9,014 nucleotides of DNA from the NCBI GenBank assembly GCA_049647585.1, contig JBARXY010000005.1, positions 1 through 9,014 of the forward strand, written 5' to 3'. Below are positions 1 through 6,134 of the stretch, in pieces; position 1 is the stretch's first letter, and every line of letters starts with the position of its first letter. The translations under genes were made by a program, and so were the position numbers. Below the pieces are notes generated by a model, which was not told where the DNA came from, made no database searches, and saw only the letters and a list, made by a program, of their open reading frames with translations. This DNA is from JAGQSZ01 sp049647585. GTDB taxonomy: Bacteria > Actinomycetota > Acidimicrobiia > Acidimicrobiales > Microtrichaceae.

Positions 1-1
1 A

Positions 2-91
2 ACCGCGCCCGGGGGCGCGCCCGACGAAACCGCGACCGACGAGAGTCTGAACCCAGATCCGGTGACCGCCGGGTCTACACCCGATCCATAG
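2..91 (+). CDS. 3' end of an upstream reading frame (partial)
   Basis: One plus-strand frame is open from the window edge to a TAG at 89-91. It encodes about 29 residues rich in Pro, Asp, Glu, Thr and Ala, with short stretches such as PDETATDESL and NPDPVTAG. That composition suits the disordered C-terminal tail of a larger protein. The other two frames give Arg/Pro-rich strings typical of out-of-frame GC-rich DNA. The stop lies 24 bases before the methyltransferase GTG, so the two could be co-transcribed. No domain is visible and the function cannot be named. The choice of frame rests on composition alone. Confidence 0.4.
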   Translation, partial: TAPGGAPDETATDESLNPDPVTAGSTPDP

Positions 92-101
92 TCCGCCCAT
101 C

Positions 102-106
102 AGGAG
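102..106 (+). promoter_or_regulatory. Ribosome binding site of the methyltransferase gene
   Basis: AGGAG lies 9 bases before the GTG at 116. This favours 116 over the GTG at 111, which is out of frame and too close. It is one of only two well-placed Shine-Dalgarno sequences in the window. Confidence 0.65.
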
Positions 107-115
107 ACCCGTGCC

Positions 116-853
116 GTGGCAGCTGAGCAGATAACCCAACAGGACATGGTCCACCGCCTACCGAAGGCGCAGCTGGTCGATCGGGTCGACTTCCTGGTCG
201 AGGCCGTCCGAGGTCGTCGGGCCGCGCACGTTGGCTTCGTCGACAGCGGCTGTTGGGAGTACCACGACCGCTTCGACTCGTGGCTTCACGCCCACCTCGA
301 TGAGTCGGCCAAGGGGCTGGTCGGCCTGGACCTCGATTCCGATGGAGTCGCTCGTGCAATCGAGATGGGTTTCGAGGCATATGCGGTCGACTGCTCAGAC
401 GACGAGGCCGTCGCGGCGCTCGGCATCGAGCCCGCCGAGGTGATCATCGCAGGTGAGATCATCGAACATCTCGATGACAGTGGATCGTTCCTCGATGGCC
501 TTCACGCCTTGGTGGAACCGGGCGGAAAGCTCGTCGTGACTACTCCAAATTCGAGCGGTCTGCTGAACGCCGGGGCTGCAGCACTGGCCGGCTACGAGGT
601 GAACCACCCCGATCACGTGACCCTGTACTCGTGCTTCACCCTGACGAACCTGCTGGAGCGGCACGGTTGGACGGTCGAGTCGGTGGCGACATATGTCCCG
701 GTACTAAAGGAGTTCTCGGCGTTGAAGGGACGGATGAAAGTTCTGGGGATCGGGGCCCGGACAGTGCTCGGTATTGAACGGCTGTTGGCCAAGGCCGGAC
801 GCCCATATGCCGCCGACGGACTGATCGTCGTCGCCCGCAAGCCCGTCGGCTGA
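116..853 (+). CDS. Class I SAM-dependent methyltransferase
   Basis: A 245-residue soluble protein predicted to transfer a methyl group from S-adenosylmethionine. After a short N-terminal helix region, motif I lies at about 36-46 but is atypical, reading HVGFVDSG rather than a glycine-rich DxGxGxG loop. The acidic motif II is GLDLD at 70-74, with D72 or D74 the likely ribose-binding residue. EIIEHLDD at 114-121 is the post-motif II helix start often seen in Methyltransf_11/23 proteins. EPGGKLVVTTPN at 134-145 is motif III with the following strand, and NHPDHVTLYS further on is common in methyltransferases acting on sugars or lipid-linked glycans. There is no signal peptide or membrane segment. 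It is separated by 66 bases from a convergent glycan-linked operon, which suggests but does not prove a sugar or lipid substrate. The GTG start is supported by AGGAG 9 bases upstream. The fold is fairly certain; the substrate is unknown. Confidence 0.85.
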   Translation: MAAEQITQQDMVHRLPKAQLVDRVDFLVEAVRGRRAAHVGFVDSGCWEYHDRFDSWLHAHLDESAKGLVGLDLDSDGVARAIEMGFEAYAVDCSDDEAVAALGIEPAEVIIAGEIIEHLDDSGSFLDGLHALVEPGGKLVVTTPNSSGLLNAGAAALAGYEVNHPDHVTLYSCFTLTNLLERHGWTVESVATYVPVLKEFSALKGRMKVLGIGARTVLGIERLLAKAGRPYAADGLIVVARKPVG

Positions 854-865
854 CGGTTCGGAGCG

Positions 866-888
866 CATCGCCATCGCCATCGCCATCG
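866..888. repeat. Short tandem repeat, CATCGC hexamer, about 3.8 copies
   Basis: Three perfect CATCGC units run from 866 to 883 and a fourth partial CATCG ends at 888, in the gap between the convergent genes. It is too short and too regular for a CRISPR and lies outside both reading frames. A slippage-generated microsatellite is the simplest reading. Confidence 0.7.
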
Positions 889-900
889 ATTGACGCCAGC

Positions 901-920
901 AAAACCGTGGGCTGACGGTT
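901..920 (-). terminator. Possible intrinsic terminator of the GT2-DUF2304 operon
   Basis: Read on the minus strand, AACCGT (920-915) pairs perfectly with ACGGTT (908-903) around a 6-base loop, and the arm runs into a TTTT run ending at 901. The hairpin starts at the DUF2304 stop codon. The stem is only 6 bp and the T run short, so termination may be weak. Rho-dependent termination is a fair alternative in such a GC-rich genome. Confidence 0.35.
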
Positions 921-1366
921 CAGGACTCCCCGGAGTCTGTTGTCGGCACCTGTCCGGCCTCATCGACGGAGTTCTTCAGAGCCTCGTGTTCGGCCCGCAG
1001 CAGCGCCAGTTCTTCGGCCAGGGTTCTGATCCGATCGTCGGATCGGGAGAATTCCCACGAGAAGTGCACGACGATGACGAACAGGAAGCCGACGGCCATG
1101 ATCAGGAATGTCGCCGGCGGGTAGTAGACCCCGGCTGCGTTGGAGAGCCTTTCCAACAGCCCGGGGAACACCGCAACGGCCGCCAACACCACTGCCACGA
1201 AGATCCAGAGAAGCGAGTATTTGGTGCGCAGCTTCTGACGCCGGACCAGACGTATCACCCAGAAGATGGTGATCAGGGTCACCACGATCACGAAGATGTG
1301 CGCACGTGTGCTCAGGGCGCCGCCCGCGACGGGAACTTCCGATGATGCAGGGTTCAGGAACATCAT
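920..1366 (-). CDS. DUF2304 family small membrane protein
   Basis: A 148-residue integral membrane protein matching the DUF2304 pattern. A first membrane helix lies at about 22-38, followed by a basic loop RLVRRQKLRTKYSLLWI (39-55) whose KYSLLW core is characteristic. A second helix spans about 51-67 and a third about 85-102. The C-terminal tail (about 105-135) is charged and heptad-like (EELALLRAEHEAL), so it probably forms a short coiled coil in the cytoplasm. Proteins of this family are often encoded beside polyprenyl-phosphate GT2 enzymes in surface polysaccharide loci, as here. A role as membrane partner of the GT2, or in lipid-linked sugar handling, is inferred and unproven. The ATG at 1364-1366 overlaps the GT2 stop as ATGA, indicating translational coupling. 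A second in-frame ATG follows at once (1361-1363). Confidence 0.85.
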   Translation of the reverse strand: MMFLNPASSEVPVAGGALSTRAHIFVIVVTLITIFWVIRLVRRQKLRTKYSLLWIFVAVVLAAVAVFPGLLERLSNAAGVYYPPATFLIMAVGFLFVIVVHFSWEFSRSDDRIRTLAEELALLRAEHEALKNSVDEAGQVPTTDSGES

Positions 1367-2133
1367 TTCGCGTCGCCTCCCCGGCCCTCGGTCGTCGGTG
1401 CGACCGGTCGCCGCTGAACTCTTGTCAGCATCGTGAACACGACCCTCACATAGTGGTACAGCAGCTTTATCCGTACCGCAGATGGCGTCCCTCCGGCGCG
1501 CTGATGCATCTGCACCGGAACCTCGGCAATACGAAATCCCGCGTAGTTGGCGGCCAGGAGCGCTTCCACCGACTCCATGTATTCAGATGGATAGCTCTGG
1601 GCGAAGTACTGCAGGACCGGACGGCCAAACGCACGAAAACCCGAGCTCGTATCTGTGAACGAGCGACCCGACAGCAGTCGCATAGCCAACTGCAACATCT
1701 TCATTGCACTTCTACGGGTGCGCCCGACCTCATAGGAGGTGGCGGAAGCGAATCGGCTACCGATCACGAAATCCGCGTCCTCGAGCGCTTCAAGGAGCCT
1801 CGTGATCATTTCAGGATCGTGCTGGCCGTCGGCGTCCAGTTGAACTCCGGCGTCATAGTCGTGGGCCACCGCGTAACGGAACCCTGTCCTCAACGCTCCG
1901 CCGATGCCCAGATTGAAGGGCAGTTGGAGCACAATCGCCCCGTTGGCGCGTGCAACTCCGGCGGTGTCGTCGGTGGACCCGTCGTCGATCACCACCACGT
2001 CAAAATCTGGGAGTACCTTGCGGAGCCCCTCAAGAACACCGGGAAGAGTCGCGGATTCGTTCAGGGCCGGGATGATGATCAGGACTCTGATCGGAGTTCT
2101 CTTTCGTTCGGCCGGACCCTCACCTTGGCACAT
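1363..2133 (-). CDS. Family 2 glycosyltransferase, polyprenyl-phosphate sugar synthase type
   Basis: About 256 residues from the chosen ATG. The GT-A fold starts at RVLIIIPALNE (16-26). VVVIDDGSTDDT (46-57) holds the nucleotide-binding acidic pair D50/D51. FNLGIGGALRTGF (73-85) and QLDADGQHDP (98-107) follow, the latter carrying the DxD metal site D100/D102, then VIGSRF (123-128). A later SSGFRAF segment is typical of DPM/DPG-synthase-like enzymes. Such enzymes move a sugar from a nucleotide donor to polyprenyl phosphate on the cytoplasmic face of the membrane. No membrane helix is seen, so the neighbouring DUF2304 protein may help anchor it. The start is uncertain: the frame stays open to a GTG at 2292, with an ATG at 2235, and none of the three has a clear Shine-Dalgarno. 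I chose 2133 because it lies 15 residues before the first conserved strand and leaves room for a divergent promoter. The sugar is unknown. Confidence 0.85.
   Translation of the reverse strand: MCQGEGPAERKRTPIRVLIIIPALNESATLPGVLEGLRKVLPDFDVVVIDDGSTDDTAGVARANGAIVLQLPFNLGIGGALRTGFRYAVAHDYDAGVQLDADGQHDPEMITRLLEALEDADFVIGSRFASATSYEVGRTRRSAMKMLQLAMRLLSGRSFTDTSSGFRAFGRPVLQYFAQSYPSEYMESVEALLAANYAGFRIAEVPVQMHQRAGGTPSAVRIKLLYHYVRVVFTMLTRVQRRPVAPTTEGRGGDAK
1376..1382 (-). promoter_or_regulatory. Ribosome binding site of the DUF2304 gene
   Basis: On the minus strand GGGGAGG ends 9 bases before the ATG at 1366. It lies inside the last codons of the GT2 gene, so the downstream gene can be translated both by coupling and by independent loading. 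Confidence 0.6.
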
Positions 2134-2271
2134 GCGGGCGACAAGGCACGGGACCGCAGCGTCCCACAGGTGCTCTCGCCAAATACCGAGTTGTGCAGTG
2201 GTCACCGGATTGGTGACCGGCGCGTCTAGGGTCATCGCCGTGTTGACAAGGATTTTCAGCGTCCCGGGTAC
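2134..2271. promoter_or_regulatory. Probable divergent promoter/operator region
   Basis: This is the gap between the divergent GT2 gene and the four-gene operon if the GT2 starts at 2133. It holds a perfect consensus -35 hexamer TTGACA at 2243-2248 on the plus strand, but no convincing -10 at 16-18 bases and only 23 bases to the ATG. A TANNNT element (TAGGGT, 2227-2232) could serve as a plus-strand -10, without a matching -35. An inverted repeat sits at 2200-2218. If the GT2 instead starts at 2235 or 2292, much of this is coding and the promoters lie elsewhere. Confidence 0.35.
2200..2218. promoter_or_regulatory. Perfect inverted repeat, possible operator
   Basis: GGTCACC (2200-2206) and GGTGACC (2212-2218) are exact reverse complements separated by 5 bases, the geometry of a site for a dimeric regulator. 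The half-site centres are 12 bases apart, about one helical turn. It lies 54-72 bases before the operon ATG. If the GT2 reading frame extends through it, it encodes VTNPVT, and the symmetry could be a by-product of repeated Val-Thr codons. Confidence 0.3.
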
Positions 2272-3918
2272 ATGAACGCCACTCGTTTTCACCTACCCGA
2301 ACAGCGCCGGGACCTTATCGCCGTAGCCGTCATTGCGATCATGATTCTTCTCGCGGTGCCCGGCCTGTTCCGCTACCAGGGCCCTCCTATGGAGGAGGGT
2401 TTCATGCTGGCCTTCCCCGAGCAGATCCTCAAGGGCAACATGCCCAATAAGGACTTTCTCCATCTCTATGGGCCCGGCTCGTTGTGGCTACTCGCAGGGG
2501 CATACAAGCTCTTCGGCGTCTCGTTGACGGTGGAGAGAATCGTCGGGCTGATCCAGATGAGCGCCATCACGTTCGGTATGTTCGCCCTGCTGCGACCATT
2601 CGGACGTCGGATCGCGACCCCCGCAGCGATGCTCTCGCTGCTGATCCTCATCGGACCTCTGGGTGTCTCGGCGATGGCGTGGAACGGTGCACTCGCACTG
2701 GCCGTATGTGGACTGGCGATGGGTGCCGGGGCCAGACATGCCTCCGGCAGGCGCGCCACGATGCTGGCGGTCGGCAGCGGAGTCCTTGCCGGGCTGGCGC
2801 TGCTGTTCAGACCGGATTTGATACTGGCTGTCGGACTCGGCTTCGGCGCCATCTTGTTGCGTCTACCCAAGGGTCGCAGAGCGCCGATGCTATGGGGCGC
2901 GGTTGGGGCACTCGCCCTCTACATCCCCCAGTTGATTCTGTCGGGGGTCGGAAACTCGTTCCGGGGAATGTTCCTGGACCCGGTGTTCAAGCTGCGGGGA
3001 GGTCGATCGCTTCCCGTACCCCCGTCGTGGGGTGAGATCGACGGTTTCCTCCAGAAGGCGGGTGTCCTGAGGACCACCGGTTGGCCGCTCCCGATGTTGG
3101 ACTTCTCGCACCAGATCTACCTGTGGTTCTGGCTTGTTCCGCTGTCGCTAGCCGTGGTGGTACTGGCCGCGTGGCGGCTACGTCGCAGCGAATCAGAATC
3201 GCCTCGGGTCTCGGCGCTGTGGCCGGCATCGCTCTTCGCGCTCGCGTTGATCACCCAGGCATTTCAGCGACCCGACACCACCCATCTGGCCTGGGTGACC
3301 GGAATTTCGTTTCCGCTGCTGATTCCGGCGGTCGTCGTGTTGGCCGAGGAGTTCCTTCCCAAACGATCAGACCTTTCGCGCATCGCACTGTCCCTGTCGC
3401 TCATGGTGATCATCCTGGTCGGCGTCATTCCGTTCTACCCGCTGCGGACCTACCTGGATCTGGTCGGTCAGAGCTTCGGCCTCAGCCAGTTCGGCTACGA
3501 GATCCAGCGAGACGGCAGGGTGTTCTACGTCGGGGATGCCGGCGGAGCGCGGTCCGCCCAGAAGGTGACGGACCGTCTCTCGGAACTGGCGGAGCCTGGT
3601 CAGAGCCTTATCGTCGGCCCCACCGATCTGTCGCGAACCAACTACAACGATTCATTCTTCTACTACCTGTTTCCGGACCTGGAGGCAGGAACCAGGTACA
3701 TCGAGATGGATCCGGGGATCGCCGACGCCACCGATTCCGGGCTCGCCGATGAATTGCGCGACAACAACTGGCTGATCCTCTCCGACGCCTGGTCCGGCTG
3801 GACCGAGCCGAACGACAGCGCCCATGGACGCTCGACAGAGCCCAACGAGGTCGTCAAGGCGCACTACTGCATGGTCGAAGACGCAGGCATGTTCAAACTT
3901 CTCGAGCGGTGCCGGTGA
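2272..3918 (+). CDS. Polytopic membrane protein, probable GT-C fold glycosyltransferase
   Basis: A 548-residue protein with about ten predicted membrane helices, starting with one at 15-33. The first outer loop contains PPMEEGF (38-44) and PNKDFLHLYGPGS (58-70). Acidic residues E41/E42 and D61 sit where GT-C enzymes place catalytic or metal-binding residues. A later LLFRPDL segment matches the RPD motif frequent in GT-C proteins. From about residue 390 to the end is a soluble, probably extracytoplasmic domain of about 155 residues (for example LIVGPTDLSRTNYND, then NNWLILSDAW) that I do not recognise. Such enzymes transfer sugars from polyprenyl-phosphate donors on the outer face. It is the first gene of the operon, and the next gene overlaps its end. 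The ATG has no good ribosome binding site (AAGGA at 2248-2252 is 19 bases away), so leaderless translation is possible. No specific family or substrate can be named. Confidence 0.75.
   Translation: MNATRFHLPEQRRDLIAVAVIAIMILLAVPGLFRYQGPPMEEGFMLAFPEQILKGNMPNKDFLHLYGPGSLWLLAGAYKLFGVSLTVERIVGLIQMSAITFGMFALLRPFGRRIATPAAMLSLLILIGPLGVSAMAWNGALALAVCGLAMGAGARHASGRRATMLAVGSGVLAGLALLFRPDLILAVGLGFGAILLRLPKGRRAPMLWGAVGALALYIPQLILSGVGNSFRGMFLDPVFKLRGGRSLPVPPSWGEIDGFLQKAGVLRTTGWPLPMLDFSHQIYLWFWLVPLSLAVVVLAAWRLRRSESESPRVSALWPASLFALALITQAFQRPDTTHLAWVTGISFPLLIPAVVVLAEEFLPKRSDLSRIALSLSLMVIILVGVIPFYPLRTYLDLVGQSFGLSQFGYEIQRDGRVFYVGDAGGARSAQKVTDRLSELAEPGQSLIVGPTDLSRTNYNDSFFYYLFPDLEAGTRYIEMDPGIADATDSGLADELRDNNWLILSDAWSGWTEPNDSAHGRSTEPNEVVKAHYCMVEDAGMFKLLERCR
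2383..2399 (+). other. Internal AGGAGG in a small hairpin within the first operon gene
   Basis: A perfect AGGAGG (2393-2398) lies 5 bases before an in-frame ATG at 2404 (residue 45). CCTCC (2383-2387) can pair with GGAGG (2391-2395) over a 3-base loop, hiding the site. Starting there would delete the first membrane helix and the E41/E42 pair, so it is probably a by-product of the PPMEEG codons. A ribosome pause is possible. Confidence 0.2.
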
Positions 3919-5294
3919 GAAAGGTTTCCAGGCGCTGGAACGACCCGCTGGTGGTCGGTCTGGTAGCCGCAGTCATCAGGCTCGTCTGGGTCGGCTTCAT
4001 GTCGCGCCGCCCCGTTGGCCTCTCCGACCCGGCGATATATCAGGCGGCCGCCAACAGCATCTCGAAGGGGCTCGGCTACCGGAGCATCACCGGCACGGTC
4101 ACCGCCTATTACCCGCCGGGTTATCCGTACTTTCTGGGTGCGCTCAAGTGGGTCGTCAACCTTGTCGGACTGGACTCGCACTTCGTGCTGGTCGTCGGAG
4201 TCATCCAGGCGCTCCTGGGCGCGACAACCGCGGCACTGGTGGTCGTCATCGCTCGCAGGTTGACCGTCTCCAATCGTCACGAGAGGGTCGTTGGAGTGGC
4301 CGCAGGGCTGCTGGTCGCCTTCTGGCCGAATCTGATTGCGCACAGTTCGGTTCTGCTGTCAGAGACCCTTTTCATAGCGGTCTTCACCTTGGTGGCAACG
4401 CTGCTGGTCAAAGCGATTCTCGGTGATCCGAATCCTCGGACGCTGCTGTCGTGGGCAGCGTTGCTCATGGGCGTCGCCACACTCATTAGACCGCAGTCCG
4501 CGTTGTTGCTGATTCCGGCGGCGGCTGTGGCAATGCTCATTGCGCGCATCGACGTTCGGCGGGTCGCAACTCATGTCGGTGCGCTATGTATCGGAGTGGT
4601 CCTGGTCGTGATGCCGTGGTCCATCAGAAGCACATTGGCTCTCGACGGGCTCGTGATTCTTTCGACGAACTCGGGGGACAATCTGTGCATCGGCTTCAAC
4701 CCGGATGCACACGGCGGTTTCGGAATGGAACCCGCCTGTCAGACCGAGACCTCCTATACCGATGGGCCTGTGCAGGAACGCGAACGGAATTCCGAACTCC
4801 GCAGCGAAGCCGTCACGTGGGCTCTGGAGAACCCCCAGTCGCTGCCCGGCCTCGGGCTCTCGAAAATCAGGTTGACCTTCGACGGCGACCACGATGCAAT
4901 CAGGGCGCTGGAGTCCTACGGACAGGACCAGTTCCTGTCAGACGGGACCCGCACGGCACTCAACCGGCTGGCCGACGGCTACTACTTCGTGGTCCTGGCG
5001 TTCGCCGTGGCAGGGCTGGCCGTGATGCTGTTCATGGGTGACAGGCAACGTCGTTCCGGCCCGGTCGGAGCTGTTCTCCTGACCATCGTTCTGGTCATCT
5101 TCCTCGGTGCACTGGTGCCGGTACTCAGCTTCGGTGACCAGCGATTCAAGGTCCCGATCGAACCATTTCTCGCGATATTCGCCGCAGTCGCCGTCGGCGA
5201 GCTGTGGCGTCTGGGCCAGCGTCGTCGACACGTCGGTCCGGGTGGCGATTCGGTCGCGGGCGTTGGGTCCAGGGACGCCGACCCGGTTCCGTGA
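3909..5294 (+). CDS. GT-C glycosyltransferase, GT39/ArnT-like
   Basis: A 461-residue polytopic protein (numbered from the GTG at 3909). After the first membrane helix (about 14-31), the outer loop has SDPAIYQ (39-45), with D40 the likely catalytic acidic residue, then AYYPPGYP (66-73), a hallmark of ArnT/PMT-like transferases. LLSETLFI (149-156) and LIRPQSALLLIP (192-203) are further family motifs. After MPWSIR (235-240) comes an outer domain with GDNLCIGFNPDAHGG (256-270), including C260 and C277, which could form a disulfide. A conserved-looking ERNSELRSEAVTWALENP segment follows, then the last membrane helices. The role is transfer of a sugar from a polyprenyl-phosphate donor to an extracytoplasmic acceptor. 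The start is either 3909 or the GTG at 3915, which forms a GTGA overlap with the preceding stop; coupling favours 3915. The next gene supplies a likely donor synthase. Donor sugar and acceptor are unknown. Confidence 0.85.
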   Translation: MPVRKVSRRWNDPLVVGLVAAVIRLVWVGFMSRRPVGLSDPAIYQAAANSISKGLGYRSITGTVTAYYPPGYPYFLGALKWVVNLVGLDSHFVLVVGVIQALLGATTAALVVVIARRLTVSNRHERVVGVAAGLLVAFWPNLIAHSSVLLSETLFIAVFTLVATLLVKAILGDPNPRTLLSWAALLMGVATLIRPQSALLLIPAAAVAMLIARIDVRRVATHVGALCIGVVLVVMPWSIRSTLALDGLVILSTNSGDNLCIGFNPDAHGGFGMEPACQTETSYTDGPVQERERNSELRSEAVTWALENPQSLPGLGLSKIRLTFDGDHDAIRALESYGQDQFLSDGTRTALNRLADGYYFVVLAFAVAGLAVMLFMGDRQRRSGPVGAVLLTIVLVIFLGALVPVLSFGDQRFKVPIEPFLAIFAAVAVGELWRLGQRRRHVGPGGDSVAGVGSRDADPVP

Positions 5295-6124
5295 ACCCCA
5301 TGGGCGACCGGTACAGTCTTGCGGTGCGCGCAGTGCTGGTGATACCCACCTATCAGGAGGCCGACAACGTCGAACGCCTTCTCCGAGAGATCCGTGAGCA
5401 CTGCTCCGACGTTTCGATCATGATCGTCGATGACAACTCTCCCGACGGCACAGCAGACCTGGCCGAGGCAGTCGGCAGCGAAGTCGGCAACGTTGAAGTG
5501 GTGCGTCGGCCCGGAAAGGCGGGCCTCGGGGTGGCGTATCGGCATGGCTTCAGACATGCCCTCAGTCAGGGCTACGACCTCGTCGGTCAGATGGACGCCG
5601 ATTTCTCCCACGACCCCGACGTTCTTCCCGCGCTCTTCAAGGCACTCGACGCTGGTGCCGACGTGGCTGTCGGGTCACGGTACGTTCCGGGCGGTGCGGT
5701 CCCCAACTGGACCTGGATCAGACGCAAACTCTCGGTCTGGGGCAACACCTACGCACACCGGATGTTGCGGCTGTCCTTCAAGGACGCGACCACCGCCTTC
5801 AGGCTCTACCGGGCCGATGTCCTCGAAGGCATCGACATCGACGGCACAACTGCAAACGGGTACCTGTTCCAGATCGAGACCGCCTTCCGACTCTCCGACC
5901 ATGGTTTCAAAGTCGTCGAGCTACCCATCACCTTTCTCGACCGGGTCGCTGGACAGTCAAAGATGGCGGTCGTGCAGACGATCGTCGAGACCCAATTCCG
6001 GGTGACCTGGTGGGGGTTGGCGCTGAGGGCTCCGAGGTTCACCGGTGTGCTCAGGCGCACTCCGCCCGGGCGCTACATGGAGTCCCGGGTTCGGCCCCAC
6101 GACCAGCCATCATCAAGGTCGTGA
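5291..6124 (+). CDS. Polyprenol-phosphate mannose synthase (DPM1/Ppm type GT2)
   Basis: A 277-residue cytoplasmic GT2 enzyme predicted to make polyprenyl-phospho-mannose (or a related hexose) from a GDP-sugar. The fold starts at AVLVIPTYQEADN (14-26). IMIVDDNSPDGT (43-54) is the classical DPM1 nucleotide-binding signature. RPGKAGLGVAYRHGF (73-87) and MDADFSHDP (101-109, DxD at D102/D104) follow, then VGSRYVPGG (127-135). ANGYLFQIE, ELPITFLDR and GQSKM match the DPM1 C-terminal half. Unlike the fused Ppm1 of Mycobacterium tuberculosis, there is no apolipoprotein N-acyltransferase domain, and no C-terminal membrane helices. The GTG at 5291 overlaps the preceding stop as GTGA. The ATG at 5300 is an equally reasonable start, and the frame open back to 5204 lies inside the upstream gene and is not needed. 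Placement after two GT-C genes fits a donor-making role. Mannose is inferred from the family. Confidence 0.88.
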   Translation: MNPMGDRYSLAVRAVLVIPTYQEADNVERLLREIREHCSDVSIMIVDDNSPDGTADLAEAVGSEVGNVEVVRRPGKAGLGVAYRHGFRHALSQGYDLVGQMDADFSHDPDVLPALFKALDAGADVAVGSRYVPGGAVPNWTWIRRKLSVWGNTYAHRMLRLSFKDATTAFRLYRADVLEGIDIDGTTANGYLFQIETAFRLSDHGFKVVELPITFLDRVAGQSKMAVVQTIVETQFRVTWWGLALRAPRFTGVLRRTPPGRYMESRVRPHDQPSSRS

Positions 6125-6134
6125 CCAAGTAGTA

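Larger units (their letters stand above)
848..921. repeat. 12-base direct repeat spanning both convergent stop regions
   Basis: GGCTGACGGTTC occurs at 848-859 and again, same orientation, at 910-921. The first copy contains the TGA of the methyltransferase (851-853). The second overlaps the stop codon of the minus-strand DUF2304 gene (920-922). Copy one also forms a 5-bp stem with upstream bases (CCGTC at 843-847, GACGG at 852-856, 4-base loop). Copy two is part of a 6-bp stem at 903-920. The pair may come from a small local duplication or from selection for hairpins near the stops. Confidence 0.5.

Noticed and set aside
866..888. CATCGC repeats as a CRISPR fragment
   Set aside because: The units are 6 bases long and contiguous, without spacers; this is a simple tandem repeat.
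1306..2229. Long plus-strand open frame opposite the GT2 and DUF2304 genes (307 codons)
   Set aside because: Its translation is rich in Arg, His, Gln and Ser with no domain pattern, while the minus strand carries clear GT2 motifs. It is an antisense shadow of a GC-rich gene.
2243..2271. TTGACA at 2243 as a complete plus-strand promoter
   Set aside because: The -35 matches consensus but no acceptable -10 is present at 16-18 bases, and transcription would begin inside the coding region.
2404..3918. Start of the first operon gene at the ATG with the strong AGGAGG
   Set aside because: It would remove the first membrane helix and the conserved-looking acidic pair E41/E42 expected of a GT-C protein.
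5204..5290. N-terminal extension of the DPM1-type synthase
   Set aside because: It lies inside the preceding GT-C gene, is Arg/Gly-rich without family similarity, and a GTGA overlap at 5291 gives a natural start.
4982..5611. Long minus-strand open frame across the GT-C/DPM1 junction
   Set aside because: It is antisense to two well-supported genes, shows no motifs and has no ribosome binding site that I can see.
6045..6134. N-terminal extension of the acyltransferase upstream of 6135
   Set aside because: It overlaps the 3' end of the DPM1-type gene, its residues are low-complexity and unlike an AT3 N-terminus, and an ATG sits 10 bases after the previous stop.
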